DNA of 64,000 nt from Sipunculus nudus (Eukaryota > Annelida > Sipuncula > Golfingiida > Sipunculidae), in the NCBI GenBank assembly GCA_026874595.1, contig CM049315.1:38704164-38768163 (forward strand), given 5' to 3'. The first letter of the stretch is position 1, and each line of letters starts with the position of its first letter. Shown here piece after piece: positions 27,748 to 39,699 of this stretch. The translations under genes and the position numbers were made by a program. A model generated the notes under the pieces. The model saw only the letters and a program-made list of their open reading frames with translations, made no database searches and was not told where the DNA came from.

Positions 27748-28014
27748 TATTAGAACGTCTTTTATGAGAACCGTGCCTGACCTAGTGGAGGACGTTGGTG
27801 TTTTATAAACAGGACAGAAAATTATCCAGAATACGATACATAAGCTAAATAATTAATTCACGGTGACAACAGGCAGAGCTCGTGGTCTTGTTAATGAACA
27901 AGTGACCCATGGGTCATGAAGCTCAGCTAACTGGGAAGAGATTCGCAAAAGGAAATTTTATCATCTGAATGGTAGTATATACCCATTCAACTGAAGCATC
28001 AAACAGATAAACCA

Positions 28015-29318
28015 ACAGACCAAGATTGTGTCTGCATTTATATATATTTTAAAAATAGAGAAAAAATGCGTAAACTTAAAAAAAATACAGGTGGCTCCAC
28101 CAGTCTGCAGAAACTAATAAAAACACTTAATGGTCAACATACATGCAAAGAATCATGGTGATCTCTGCATTAGTTGTTCTGATACTTCAGCTTTTGTATC
28201 AAATTTTCCATTATTCTAAGGGATACTTCGGAGTCCTATAGCTTGAAGGATATGGGAAACAGAGACCTAATTTCAGGTTTCCACAGACACTTTTCATGGG
28301 CCTCCTTGCATGACAAGAATGAAGATTCTAGGTCCAGTGGTGACTATTTGTACCCTGTTGACAGATAACCACATCTTAAAAGGTCTCAAAAATAGAGAAA
28401 AATATTCATAAAAATTTGAAAAAAATAGAGGTGGTGCACCCAGTCTGCAGAAACTGATGGAACACCTCGTGATCAATACGTATGCGAAAAATCATGACCA
28501 TCAGTGTTGTAGTTACTGAGATACTGCAGTTTTTATATCAAATTTTTCATTATTCTGGGGGGTATTTTGGAGCCATACAGCTTAAAGGATATGGGTAGCA
28601 GAGACCTAATTTCAGGTTTCAATGGACAATTTTTATGGGTCTCCCTGTGTGTCAAGAATGAAGATTCTAGGTCCAGTATTTATGATTTTTGCTCTGTTAA
28701 CAGATGTTAACTTAAAGGTCTCAAAAATAGAGAGAAAAAATTCGTAAAGAATAAAAAAATACAGTTGGCGCCACCAGTCTGCAGAAACTGATGAAACATC
28801 TCATGATCAATATGTATGCCAAAATTCATGACCATCAGTGATGTAGTTAATGAGATATTGAAGTTTTTGTATGAAATTTTTGACTATTCTGGGGGGTACT
28901 TTGGGGCTCCATAGCTCAAAGGATAAGGGTAACAGAGACCTAATTTCTGGTAGTCCATGGAGATTTTTCATAGGTCTCTTAGTGTTTAAAGAATGAAGAT
29001 TCTAGGTCCAGTCTTTACATTTTGTGCCTTGTTAACAGATGTTCACATTTTTAAAGGTCTCATAAAATAGAGAAAAAAATTCGTAAAAAATCGAAAAATA
29101 CAGGTGGCGCCACCAGTCTACAGGAACTGATGGAACATATCATGATTAATATGTAGCAAAAAATCATGACCATCAGTGATGTAGTTAATAAGATATTGAA
29201 GTTTTTGTATGAAATTTTTGACTATTCTGGGGGGTACTTTGGGGCCCCATAGCTCGAAGGATATGGGTAACAGAGACCTCATTTCTGGTTTCCAAGGAGA
29301 CTTTCATGGACCTCTCAG
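28015..29318 (+). repeat. Satellite-like tandem array, monomer about 338 bp, about four copies
   Basis: The landmark CAGTCTGCAG (CAGTCTACAG in the last copy) recurs at 28,101, 28,441, 28,775 and 29,114, giving spacings of 340, 334 and 339 bp. Each monomer holds AAAAATAGAGAAAA, a 12-bp near-palindrome (GGTGGCGCCACC in the last copy), ATCATGACCATCAGTG, TATTCTGGGGGGTACTTTGG and GGATATGGGTAACAGAGACC. No monomer has a long reading frame. The array ends where the TRIM pseudogene begins. The same monomer occurs in inverse orientation at 39,700-40,285. Confidence 0.9.
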
Positions 29319-29319
29319 A

Positions 29320-30390
29320 ATGTCTTAAATAACCATGAGGATCGATATCGAGCGCTCAAAAAAAACCAATCCCGTACAGGTGATACGAATATCGTTAATT
29401 AAATTGACAAATCCCTTACAATCGACAGCAATATGGATATCTTAGGAACTGCCAATGAAAACATTAAAATGTACAAAGCACTGAATGACCTCACTTCTAC
29501 ACTCAGTTCACCGTCCTCTCCAGAGCTGGGTGACGACATCTGCACGACTACGAATGATCGTGATCAAGGGATGTTTGAAATGAGATGCATTGTAGGAAGC
29601 GTTTTATGAGATCACAATGAAGTATTTATAGATAAAACTGGGGACATGAGGAAAGCTATTCTGCTAGATTATAAAGATAAACCGCAAAGGAAGCTGGAGG
29701 TGACGTCATTAACGGGGGAAGATGTTTATTGGTCTCGAGAAATAAACCTTGGACGTGACACGAACCTGATTATTGGTGATTATGACAAGACCTCAGCTGT
29801 ACGGATCAGAAGGACGGGCAGGTGATGGCTAGGTTGAAGACGACTGACTCATGGAGGGCGAGGGTGTAGCCGTCAGCAATAGCACCGTCTGCGTTCTGTC
29901 AGAGATCAGGTATATGTCACCAACCTGCAGCCATAGGCACAGGATCCTTATGACAGGGATACAGACGCTAAGAGTCTCCTAATTGTTCAATACGAAAAAA
30001 AGTAACCCAAAATACTCTTACCAAGGTGATTTGATACTACAGTTGGGATCACCTGGTATTGAGTGTTTTACATCTTCTGTAAATCGCACATTGTACCTGG
30101 TCACAGATACAACGGAAAAATGATTCAAGGCCACTCTTTGGGCATGGCCAGGATGATTGGGAGTTCAGTTACCCGTGTGGTACCACAATGTTACCCAACG
30201 GGAACATCCTATTTGCAGAATTCAAATTTCACAGAGTGTCCGAGTTTACGTTTGACGGCGCCTTAGTCCGTCACAAGTTTACTTACTACGGAAGACGCAT
30301 TGTCATATTCATTAAACCTTTTGTGTTTCCCTGCTCTATCTCTGGGTTGGGCTTCGTCAAAGGTTATGCTCATACAAATACCTGTAATAA
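29320..30390 (+). pseudogene. Decayed 5'-truncated TRIM-type pseudogene, unit D
   Basis: Nucleotide homology to the TRIM gene of unit A begins in the coiled-coil region (about residue 245) and runs to the stop codon. Clear matches include the stretch reading MYKALNDLTSTLSSP, then PELGDDICTTT, and near the end the segment for MLPNGNI-FAEFKFHRVSEFTFDG, followed by a degraded C-terminus. It has an in-frame TAA in the first part (29,398-29,400), a TGA at about 29,608, and several later frameshifts. RING and B-boxes are absent; the 5' end abuts the last monomer of the 338-bp satellite, so the break probably coincides with that array. Divergence from copies A and B is much larger than between A and B, so this is an old member of the cluster. 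No function is expected. Confidence 0.85.
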
Positions 30391-33300
30391 AAGGTTCAAC
30401 TTAGTCCCCTGAGAGGTGTGAAATCATCTGAATATGCGATATAAACAAGTAGTAATACAATGATGACATTACTCCCTACTTATATTTGAATTACAGACAG
30501 ACAAAAATGAAACTTCAATTAATGCAACAAGTAACTCTTCTAAGACACTAAAGAAGATGCATGGAAGTTTCACAGAATAAATTTCAATTACCCAGTACTC
30601 TTTGGAAAACAAACGACAACAAACGGCAGCGCCAGTTTCTACGACATTGTCACATAGTTATTATACTTTCTCTCTTGTAGCATTTTAGAAAATCAAATTT
30701 GTAAGTTGTAAGAACCCAACCTGTCTAGTTGCATCATAATTGACCTTCAGGTGTTGTGCTTTTGTGAATAAAGAAACAAAATCAAAATAAATTAAAGTAT
30801 ACATTTAAGTAAGGTAACTCATGTGTAACGTATATGTGTCATTAGTCATTTTAGCAACCTCTTACTCTGTTGTGAGTGGTGTAGTGTTTCTTAGTATAAT
30901 AACCACCCCCAGTCACAAATCATTTCTATAGTCACGTTGTAACTGACGGGTTTATTTTCAGGTAGTTCTCTTGATTCTTATATATATGATAATGGGTGGT
31001 CCACTATAACCTCAATCATCTAAACCAAAAGAGAAATCCTAAAGAAAGAAATTACTGAAACATCGTATAACTTGTAAGGACATTTGATCTATATGGTTCT
31101 TTCCACCCGACTTTTAATTTTGTCTTCTTCTTAAGCAACATCCTGCCATCCTGAGAAAGGTTAAGCCTCAGTCGATTACACTGTTCATTCCCGGATGGAT
31201 GGTAGGTATATTTCAGCAAACAGTCAAAACCAAAGCTCTGTGAGCAGTGAAGGACAGTTCTAAGAGATCCATACTTTGATGATCATAAGATTAAAAAAAA
31301 CAGAATCTAATCAAAAGATTAAGACACTGTGCGGTCCTGAGTGGCATTCAGACTCCAGTTTGTCAGACTCCGACTTCAGACTCGTGAAGCAAGGTTTCAC
31401 GTCTCACAAACATTAGCATTTCATCGTGACATTATCTGTCATATCAGGTATGAGAAATATATTACGGGCCTATTGAATTATTCATTCAAGTTCCGAGTGT
31501 CCCGTTTATATACGTACTGGTGGATTATACGGTGATGCTCGCTCGGATGACGCGCCAGTGTTCAGCCTGTCCCTGTGATTCTTCGAGCAGGCCCTTGTTG
31601 CGCTCTTGTATCTCTTATTCCACATTTAGATGTAACCTATTGATGGACCTCTACAGTGAGTTATTTTGGGCTTAAACACTTAATTTCTGGTACCTTCATC
31701 ATTCTTTCTACCTCGTTAACAACCTCACCGCATCTGGCTTCTGTACGTGGATCCGAACACTTTACATGTTAAAATAGTCGCATCAGTTTTACTGATACAA
31801 ATACCTTATACCACCTCCCCTATAGACCGGTCCGGGTGTGGCCTGACAAATAACTTGATTATATCGAGATCAGCTCTTGGTTTTAACAATATATCATTGC
31901 AAAGCGAAGCAATGACGATGAGAAAACCGGGCACAACCCTATATCAATTTCTATCCTACTTAGGCATCTCTTTCTTATACTTCAGCTAGAAATTCAATTC
32001 TGCAATCTCAACCACCACGTTTTATTTAATATCCAACTTTTATGAAGTTATAATGTATTAATATATGCAAATTTCATCACAATGGTGCAAATTAAATGAT
32101 AGAATAATGAACAGGGAGCCATAAACAGTCACAACCGATCGTTTATCTATTGTGTCTTTTTAGAACAAACCTGAAACTTCTATATTGAATCAGAAATGAG
32201 TAATTGGAGTTTATTTTTAGTCCAGATTATCCGACACTTGTGATACAAAGAGTGATTCATAATATATTCTTATGATCTTTCCATCACTCCATCTTCGATA
32301 TTCGCCTAATTTGCTGTCCATCTTCCTTTGAAACTAGGACTGCCTTAGAATTCACTCTAATCCTCTCTGTAGATCCAACAAACACCTGGCTTTTCTGGTA
32401 AACGTTGTCAGATATACCCAAAAGGATTCATTTCTTGCCATAATCCCCAAGCAATTCATGGTATCTCTTCTTTTGAAGCACGAACACCCCATTTCTCCTC
32501 TAAGATCAGCTGACCAAGAAGTAAGGTTCATTCTGAGAGATATCTCGGTTTCGTTTGCTTCACTTGATCTGCAGTTCTTACAAGACATTTCCCCCTGAAG
32601 CCCTACAACTTAATAACTTCTTTACCACCCTGGAAAAGAGGGGATTGGATGAAAAAGAAGTGACACATCACTAGGGTAACATCTTTAAAATTCAAGCTTA
32701 TATCCTGTCGTAATGCTGCACGACCAAAACCGTTATCGTCTCTAGCATTTGACAGACTCTTTTTCCTCTGACTCTTTCATCTTCCACTTTAGGATCTTAT
32801 ACCTGTTTGGTATCTTTCCTGGTTATATCTTTGTTACTTCGGGTAGTCACCTGGTTGCAAATAACAAAGCTTTCATATATGTTCTACTAATTGACTGATT
32901 CACCCTATTTGTCATAGTTGTAAAGACAACTCCGAATGGTTTTATTTATATTGTACAATGTTACGAGAGTAAATGTTACCAACTGGAACGTGCATTACAC
33001 ATGTATATTCCCCATCAATGCTGTTGTTTTTAAAACCCATCAAAAAGACTCCTTCTGCAATAGAAAAAACCGTCAAAAGTTCAGGTTTCCACTCATAAAT
33101 CTAGTTTATACCATTGGAACTTCATTGTATGAATAGATCTGAGACCTGCTTGTCAGCCAGCTAGTTTATGTAACGATATTTTATCCAAATACTGGAAATA
33201 TCATTTATGAGAAAATACACAATATTATCATCCGTTGTATCCACCATATCTAATACCGTAAAAACCATCCACACACACACTGCCTGATTTGATAATGATA

Positions 33301-33639
33301 TCATCTTCATTCATATCTTACCAAATTAACACGGACAATAGGCTATTCATGTTTATCTGCAAAAATGTTCAGTAAAAAGAATTGCCTCACTGAACACAAC
33401 CGTGCACCTGTATCCCATAATAACAGGTCTTGCGTCTTATATAACGTTACATGGACAAGATACATAACGGAAACCAAGCTGATTAATTTACACTTTGCTA
33501 ACGGAGTGTGGTTCTGCATGACATGTTCATGCATCGCACTGGTGGTAGTCAGCAATCCTGAGGACTTACGAACTGATAGACACCAACACTCACAGCAAAA
33601 CAAAGGCAGTAGTGGATACACGCGTTCCTGTCTCTACAG
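30391..33639. other. No gene recognised
   Basis: Between the TRIM pseudogene and the start of unit C homology. Unique AT-rich DNA; this may be the eroded downstream flank of unit D, but I could not match it to the other units. Confidence 0.5.
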
Positions 33640-35710
33640 CTGGTATACACCTTGTTGGTTCTCTAACGTTGTAGCGACCTGTCTCAGTAGTTCATACTTG
33701 CTGATTTTCTTTGAGTATTTAATATTCTTTTAAATCCCTCACTCCAAGCCATAGCACATGCATCTTCTACAACATATACCTCTTTCAGCATTTGTCACAT
33801 TTACATCGACAAGCCAAATACGAAACCTTTCCAATTAAGTGTTCAAAGGTTATTTCCTTAAGACTGGCATTTGGCCGTTAGTGTGCATACCCATACGTCT
33901 CCCAAAATTTACCCATTGCCCTCATCCCTTTACCCTAAAGACTCCCTCTGCAATGTATAGCTCACCACTCCTAAGTTAGATACATACAGTGATGTGTTAT
34001 TTCATGTGCTATTTTTAAATCAGGCATACTGATGAAATACAAACTGATTAATCGGCTGCAAGTGGTCCCGGGTACCCCATGTTCGAGAAATTATATAAGT
34101 ACGAATAAAATGCGAGGATAGTACGAATTAATGCTGGTATATTACGTGACAGGAACGAGCGCTGCAAGCTAAGACTGGTACCACGCAGAGTAGCGGGATG
34201 TTCGAAGCGGGATGCTCGTTGGTTCGTTAATTCCTTGCATTATGGCTGACAAGTCAGACTTACATTCTGTTCTTGAGGAGGAAACATGTCTTTTTTATCT
34301 TAGCTGGTGCAAAAATCATTGATAGAAAGTTAAGTTGGTGGACTCTACAGCAGTACCATTTCTTAAAGAAGGCGTTACTCGGCATAACTCGGCTAAAATA
34401 ATTGTATCATGTTTATTAAACACGGAGCTTGTGGAGTTTGCTACGATCGATTTATTTAGACCTACCAAGAACGTGTTTTTAAGCACATCTAAGTTAATAA
34501 GGAATCAGTACGCATAAATTTAGGTTATGCCTGGCTGTCCCTGGTTAGTCATCAGTTCCCTTTAGGTTTTGTCAACTCGACACTCCGCTTTCCATAGGGT
34601 TAACCGCTTACCTGTAATGAAGAGACCCGTTATCTATCAGCAGGGGAAACCTCTTCTCGACCGTTTATCAACTAGTGAGGGTTTGAACCAAGTGGGGCTG
34701 CAACGAAACACAGAAATTCACATTCTAATGTCCTATCGGTATCATCTGGCATCTTGTACAGATACGTAACAGTAGAGTATGATATTTCAGAGCCTATAAG
34801 CACGAATATCAATCTGGAGCTAGTTCTGAAATTGACACGGTGACGATCAATTCAATAGTAAGACTGTTTAGGATATATATTGTCGATTATTTCCGTGGAA
34901 GTTGGACGGCAAAAACATAGAGAACAATTTTTTTTAATAAACTGGAAATAATGCTTGCTAATCTGTCTGTGAAGTGTGAACTAAAATGAGAAATCTTAAA
35001 CTAGTTTACTAAGTCCCTTATAGTGCTGCCATCTACTGCCTGATACATGTACTATTCCGATCCTTGCGCCTCCCAGTTATTTTTTATGCCGGGGATGATC
35101 TATATTTCTTTTTGGCAGTTATCTGTACTTCATTGGTATAGTTAACAGCAGTTGAGCCGATATTTTCTCTAACAATATATTTGAAAATTTCGCTGTTTAT
35201 ATAATTCATCTACAGCTGGTTTGATAAGAGGTTTTATATATTAAACACAAAGCTCATATATTTTATACCAATGCCGACTAAATAACCAAGAAAAAAACTG
35301 GTATTGTGATAGAAAACACAATAAGCTGTAGGCTTAAAATCTTCTGAATCAATTTCGTGGTAAATATATGTACCCGTGGCCCCTCCCCCTTAACTTTATC
35401 AGTATTTCTTCCATGAACTTAATGTGGTCGGGAACCGGGTAATGATGAACTCACCGTTTGTATCGTATTCTGTTGCCATCTGGTGTCTGGTTGTTTTACT
35501 AATCTTGTTCTCGGTCTCCGTATTTCGACCCCTCTTTGGGCTGACGCACATGATACAATAATAACTTTCTTTTTAAATCAATTTAAAGTTTAGGGTCTAA
35601 AGGAAAAGTGTAGTGTAAGTTAACAGCGATCAGCCTATATGGGAGCGCTTGGGGACTGGTGAACTTGAACCAGCTCAGCATTTTCCAAAATATAATTCTT
35701 CCAATTAAGT
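33640..35710. repeat. Older copy of the unit 5' block (unit C)
   Basis: Diverged homologue of unit B 53,600-57,130 and unit A 40,780-41,560. Shared words include TGCTGATTTTCTTTGA against GCTTATTTTCTTTGA, CTTAAGACTG, ATGTTCGAGAA, GACTGGTACCA, TTCTTGAGGAGGAAACA, TGCTGCCATCTACTGCC, CTAATCTTGTTCTCGG and AACGATCAGCCTA-like words near the end. The order is the same as in B, and the copy lacks the Tigger insertion. This copy shows which state is ancestral where A and B differ. Confidence 0.75.
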
Positions 35711-36239
35711 TTAGGCATAAAATAAAAAAAAACAGTTTTTAGTTAACATATTAACAACTACATATGTCAAAGATGGTATGTTTCAGACAAGCAATTACTG
35801 AGAAATAACGCTCTAAAGATTAGGTGTTCAGGTGATATAAAGTTTTGAGAAAATGGCCAAAAACTACATTCGTCGAGACCATTCGTTCTACAGACGTAAC
35901 TAAGCACAACTTCATGTTGACAGTCACATGAATTTGGACAAGACGGTAGTTTCTATCAAACCATATCATAATATCATGGATTAGTTTACTATTTTGCTTT
36001 AAAAATGACTTAAAAAGATGAAAGTTCGTCATGTCACAAGAGCGAGCTGTCAAACACCACGTGCCCTGGATGTAATAGGCGGAGCTTGGCCGAGTGTCAA
36101 GGTGGGCCGAGTACCCGAAAGGCGGCACCCGCGTGTGAATAGGTGGGCAATGCTGGCTGAGCCGGGCTTAATTGACCTATCCACCACATCCCAAATGCTC
36201 CGCCCTTTTAACTTATTATTATAATGAGCCCCAAAAAAG

Positions 36240-36560
36240 CTCCTACACATATGGACTTCCTTGCCCGTGGTAGTGAGAGCTGATTATAACATAATAATGA
36301 CGTCACCAAGGGGCGATGGCGCGTGACGTCGTATTGACTGACGTCATCAACTGGTATCACCTGACCATTGTTTACTATATCGCAGTCATATATGAACTGT
36401 GTTGCAATATATATTGGATCATTTGTCCCATACGAATTATGTGCCAGGTAAGACATTATTATTCACTCGGTAGTTGGAGGAATGGCTCCCGCAACCTATA
36501 GCCTAGAAACTTTTTATACTGTCTCCTTCGTATAAAAAATATCCCGGAAAACATGACGAC
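36240..36560 (+). promoter_or_regulatory. Paired CRE region of unit C, homologous to 46,120-46,440
   Basis: Contains two perfect TGACGTCA palindromes (36,298-36,305 and 36,339-36,346) whose start points are 41 bp apart, plus a TGACGTCG half-way. The homologous block upstream of TRIM copy A has the same pair 40 bp apart, and both end in TATCCCGGAAAA after a GTATAAAAAA word. TGACGTCA is the consensus site of CREB/ATF-type bZIP factors. The position ahead of TRIM units suggests a promoter or enhancer. That is inference. Confidence 0.5.
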
Positions 36561-37344
36561 ATGGGTACTGGTAGTATTTACAGAGTACACGTGTTATGTT
36601 TGACAGAGCTCTGTCAAATTATGCAAAATTTTGTTTTTGTCAGATGACTGACGCTTTACAATATTTAAGGTCACCTGATTGGTTGCTCCTTAGTTCCATG
36701 CTTATGTTTATTCATTGAATGAATATGCGATTAAGGTCGCACAGAGTTTATGGATAGATCAATTGGAAACCGCGTGTTTACACAGGAGTTTCGGTTAAGG
36801 GATATATGGGCATTCGAGGAGAACAAGGCACCGAAGATTGATTTACTTTGACGGATTACACCTTTTTTTTGGATTCTGAAAATAAAATTAGCTTTCAAAT
36901 ATCATACAAATCTCGCATACCCATAGGCCTACTAGTCACACGAAGTCTTGACTTGTTTCTAGGGAAGCATGGGGACGATGGTTTGTTTAAGTGTCACATA
37001 CACCATGCATACACATCCACGCCACAGACAGAGCCTGGTTTTATCTTCTAATAAGGTATATTTACATTATATCAATAACTGGTAAGCAATTAAATATTTA
37101 AAAAAAAATAACAACGTCCGAGAATGTCTGGACATTCACTAGGTTCGGCTCACTGAGACTTTAGTTCATCCAAAATCCGCAGTTTACCGAGGGGCATTCG
37201 AGATTTGCGTCGTCTGCCCACGGTATTCTGTTATGTACGTAATATTTAGTTGTTCCAATATTGACACTTTAAATATAAACTTATTTATTTTACATGGATT
37301 GTACAAATAGTTATTATAACTAATCGAGGCACTCTCCATGGCTC

Positions 37345-37510
37345 CGGTGATGGCGTTCGGTAGTCTGCAGGGGTGGAGGAAACCGGAGTACCCGGAGAAA
37401 ACCACCAGCCTTGGACGGGCAACTACAACCCACTCTCATAGCCACGCCAGGGATCGAACCCGGGTCGCCAGCGGAAAGAGCCAAGCGTTTTACCACTCAG
37501 CTATGAATAT
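37345..37510 (-). mobile_element. tRNA-derived SINE with conserved central domain
   Basis: On the minus strand, TAGCTGAGTGGTAAAACGC (A-box) and CCGGGTTCGATCCCTGG (B-box, about 37,449-37,465) are followed by GGTGGTTTTCTCCGGGTACT and CCGGTTTCCTCC. From memory, that central block is shared by many marine-invertebrate and deuterostome SINE families. The element lies in the 36.56-38.1 kb gap where unit C should hold its TRIM gene. Confidence 0.8.
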
Positions 37511-37709
37511 CCAGACGTTATTGTTGGGATACCAAGTAGCTTTTTTTCGGAGATAATTTTGCGTACCTTTCGATAGGCCTAGGATAGAGCAGAAATAGCA
37601 TGATACCATATAAAAGTTTGTGTTTCCATATACACGTCAAAAGAGAGAAGCCAACGATATTAATTGCTATAATATGACACTAACAGATCATTCACACGTA
37701 TGCGTTTTC

Positions 37710-37985
37710 ACACTAATTAGCTTGAGTTGGGGTTGCTTTACTAAGCTTATCAGTTGCATGCTCAGCTAATTAGTTGGGGCTTTCAAATCTTGACCGTCGA
37801 CTCTGGCAGCCCCGTGCACGGATTTCGCCCATGCATTAATTAACTACTTGCAGCTCGCGATTGGCCGACTGACCAAGGTGAGGGCTGGGGGCACAGTGAT
37901 TGACAGGCCAGTGGCTGGGCTGGAGTTAGTTTACAAACACCCTGTCAACACATCGTTGTGTTTACTTATAATAGAAATCACCTTT
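37710..37985. promoter_or_regulatory. Cluster of homeodomain, PBX/MEIS and forkhead-like sites (candidate enhancer)
   Basis: Two perfect CTAATTAG palindromes (37,713-37,720 and 37,766-37,773) are 53 bp apart. TGATTGACAG (37,898-37,907) is the textbook PBX-MEIS/PREP composite site. GTTTACAAACA and TGTGTTTACTT (forkhead-like) and ATTAATTAA lie in the same 275 bp. The segment is less AT-rich than its surroundings and has no repeat homology in the window. Function is inferred from motifs only. Confidence 0.35.
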
Positions 37986-38114
37986 TTTCCACAAAATGCA
38001 ACCGGCGACCCAAAATGAGCTCAAGTGCTTTAGATCCGCCCAATATTCAATATTAATTATGCATTTTATTGCAAAAAACACCAATTTTTTAGGAATTTAA
38101 CCAGTTCTGCTACC

Positions 38115-39690
38115 TTAAGTGTTGTACGATGTATTGAAGCTGATGATCAGCGAAACAGAAGTTCACATTAATATGATGGTTCGTATTTTTTTTAATTCAT
38201 TGGTTAACAATATTAAACAAATTAGAATGCACAGTAACTTTGTGAGAAGTAAGAACTTAACAGAAATATTATACTTTTCTTTTCGTCTGACTGAATGTTA
38301 AGAAAGCAAAACTTAATATCTCCTTTTAGAGAATTTACAATATTAAGCAAATGAGTTCTTTTTGTATCTATAGTCTGTATAGTCTTCTGCTGCCATCATG
38401 TGGCCTGTTGATGTACTAATCGGGCACTTTGCTTTGTGTTCTTTATAATTCAACGTTTCACTTTTACTATCAAGAAGAACTCTACTCAAACAAGACCACC
38501 AATCTGTCATTTGGTAAAGATATGAAGAAGAGAAAACGGACGGCCTTATGTTTTGATGACAAGCTGACAATCCTTGAGCAGCTCGATCGCAGTGACAAGC
38601 CGGCCATTATCGCAAGGGATTTTAACATTGGCAGATACACTATTACCGATATAAAGTAGAGCAGAGAAAAACTTGTTGAATACAAACTGAAGTTGCCAAA
38701 CCCCTCTGACCCAAAGAAAAATTGATAAAGTATCCATTTCAATAGGTAGGCTCTACGATCGTTCAAAATATTTTGATTCCATGGCCTTACACTTGTTATA
38801 AGTGTGCTGCATTGGACTGTAAAAGAAACTAACCGAGCTTCTCCAATGGCGATGTAATATCACCTTTCCCTCCGGTGAATTTGTTGAAAAAAAGGCACGC
38901 ACGTATAAGAAAAAGGGTAGAATGATCTTTGCCTATCAAGCTCTGCAATAGATCCAATATTTTATATGCCCCAGTCGTCAATTACGAAGGTAGAGAAGAA
39001 ACAAAGTGTTCCACGGTAAAATGGCATGAAGTTAACCATTAACTATCGTACAAACTTGCCGCTAGACCCCTGGCCGTTTTCCTTAAGTCCCCGACGCTTC
39101 CGTAAAATCGACATTCTTCTGAACCAATCTGTTGCCCATTCTTGAACTCCGTGATGATGTAGCTTTATTAATGATGCGCATATGTATATGTTGTGTATTT
39201 ACTTGCAGTCGGATTACTTTAAATACTGCAGAATAACGATGGCCTGCACTTGGCATATGGAAGCAAACAATTTCATAAAAAAAACAACAAATAACAATGC
39301 ATCTAGACTCAGCCACAACAGAGAAAATTATGCCAGCATGTAATTGATACGTTAGTGATGCAGCGATTTAATCAGATTTTACATACATTATTATATATCA
39401 CGCCTAAACACCTTGCGATTGGACAGGATCTTAAAGAGCAATTGCATTCCAAAGACGATATATGGCGCTGCATATACGTCGGGTTCATCGACTAGATTAC
39501 ACGGGCTTCGATATACCCTTCGGGAAATAATGTCACATTCCTCAATATTTCCTGGGGAAAATATGGCACAAATTACACAAGCCGCATGCTTGCTTCTTGA
39601 ACCCAAACACAGAAAGCGATCTTTACGTACAGTTAGCATGCTTATGTTAAAGCCCTATCAGTGTGTGACTTTTGAAATCTGAAAAAAATA
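38115..39690. repeat. Segmental duplication block, downstream flank (pairs with 50,390-51,945)
   Basis: Runs collinearly with 50,390-51,945 with scattered substitutions and small indels. Shared landmarks include GATGATCAG, the Tigger-like fragment, the region around GCCGCTAGACCCC and ATGGCGCTGCATATACG near the end. In unit A this block follows the TRIM gene, so here it marks the expected position downstream of a missing TRIM gene of unit C. Apart from the Tigger remnant I see no coding sequence. Confidence 0.85.
38522..38725 (+). pseudogene. Tigger/CENP-B-like transposase N-terminal fragment, downstream flank of unit C
   Basis: The ATG at 38,522 gives MKKRKRTALCFDDKLTILEQ followed by LDRSDKPAIIARDFNIGRYTITDIK, a CENP-B-type N-terminal HTH. 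A TAG at 38,657-38,659 breaks it, but the same frame continues with SREKLVEYKLKLPNPSDPKKN to a TGA at 38,723. The fragment is thus a decayed gene rather than a short protein. It belongs to a different Tigger family from the 55,288-56,529 element and has been copied with the TRIM unit (second copy at 50,796). Confidence 0.8.
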
Positions 39691-39699
39691 GAAATATCA

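Larger units (their letters stand above)
36560..38114. other. Unit C interval where a TRIM gene would be expected but is absent
   Basis: To the left is the CRE block that in unit A precedes the TRIM gene; to the right is the block that in unit A follows it. Between them I find no TRIM homology. The interval contains a perfect 20-bp palindrome (36,599-36,618), an inverted CCAAT box (about 36,672), a SINE (37,345-37,510) and a homeodomain-site cluster (37,710-37,985). The gene was deleted or replaced. Confidence 0.6.

Noticed and set aside
33343-33733. 122-codon plus frame and 92-codon minus frame
   Set aside because: Overlapping frames on both strands, no domain, and the 3' part aligns with non-coding DNA of the other units.
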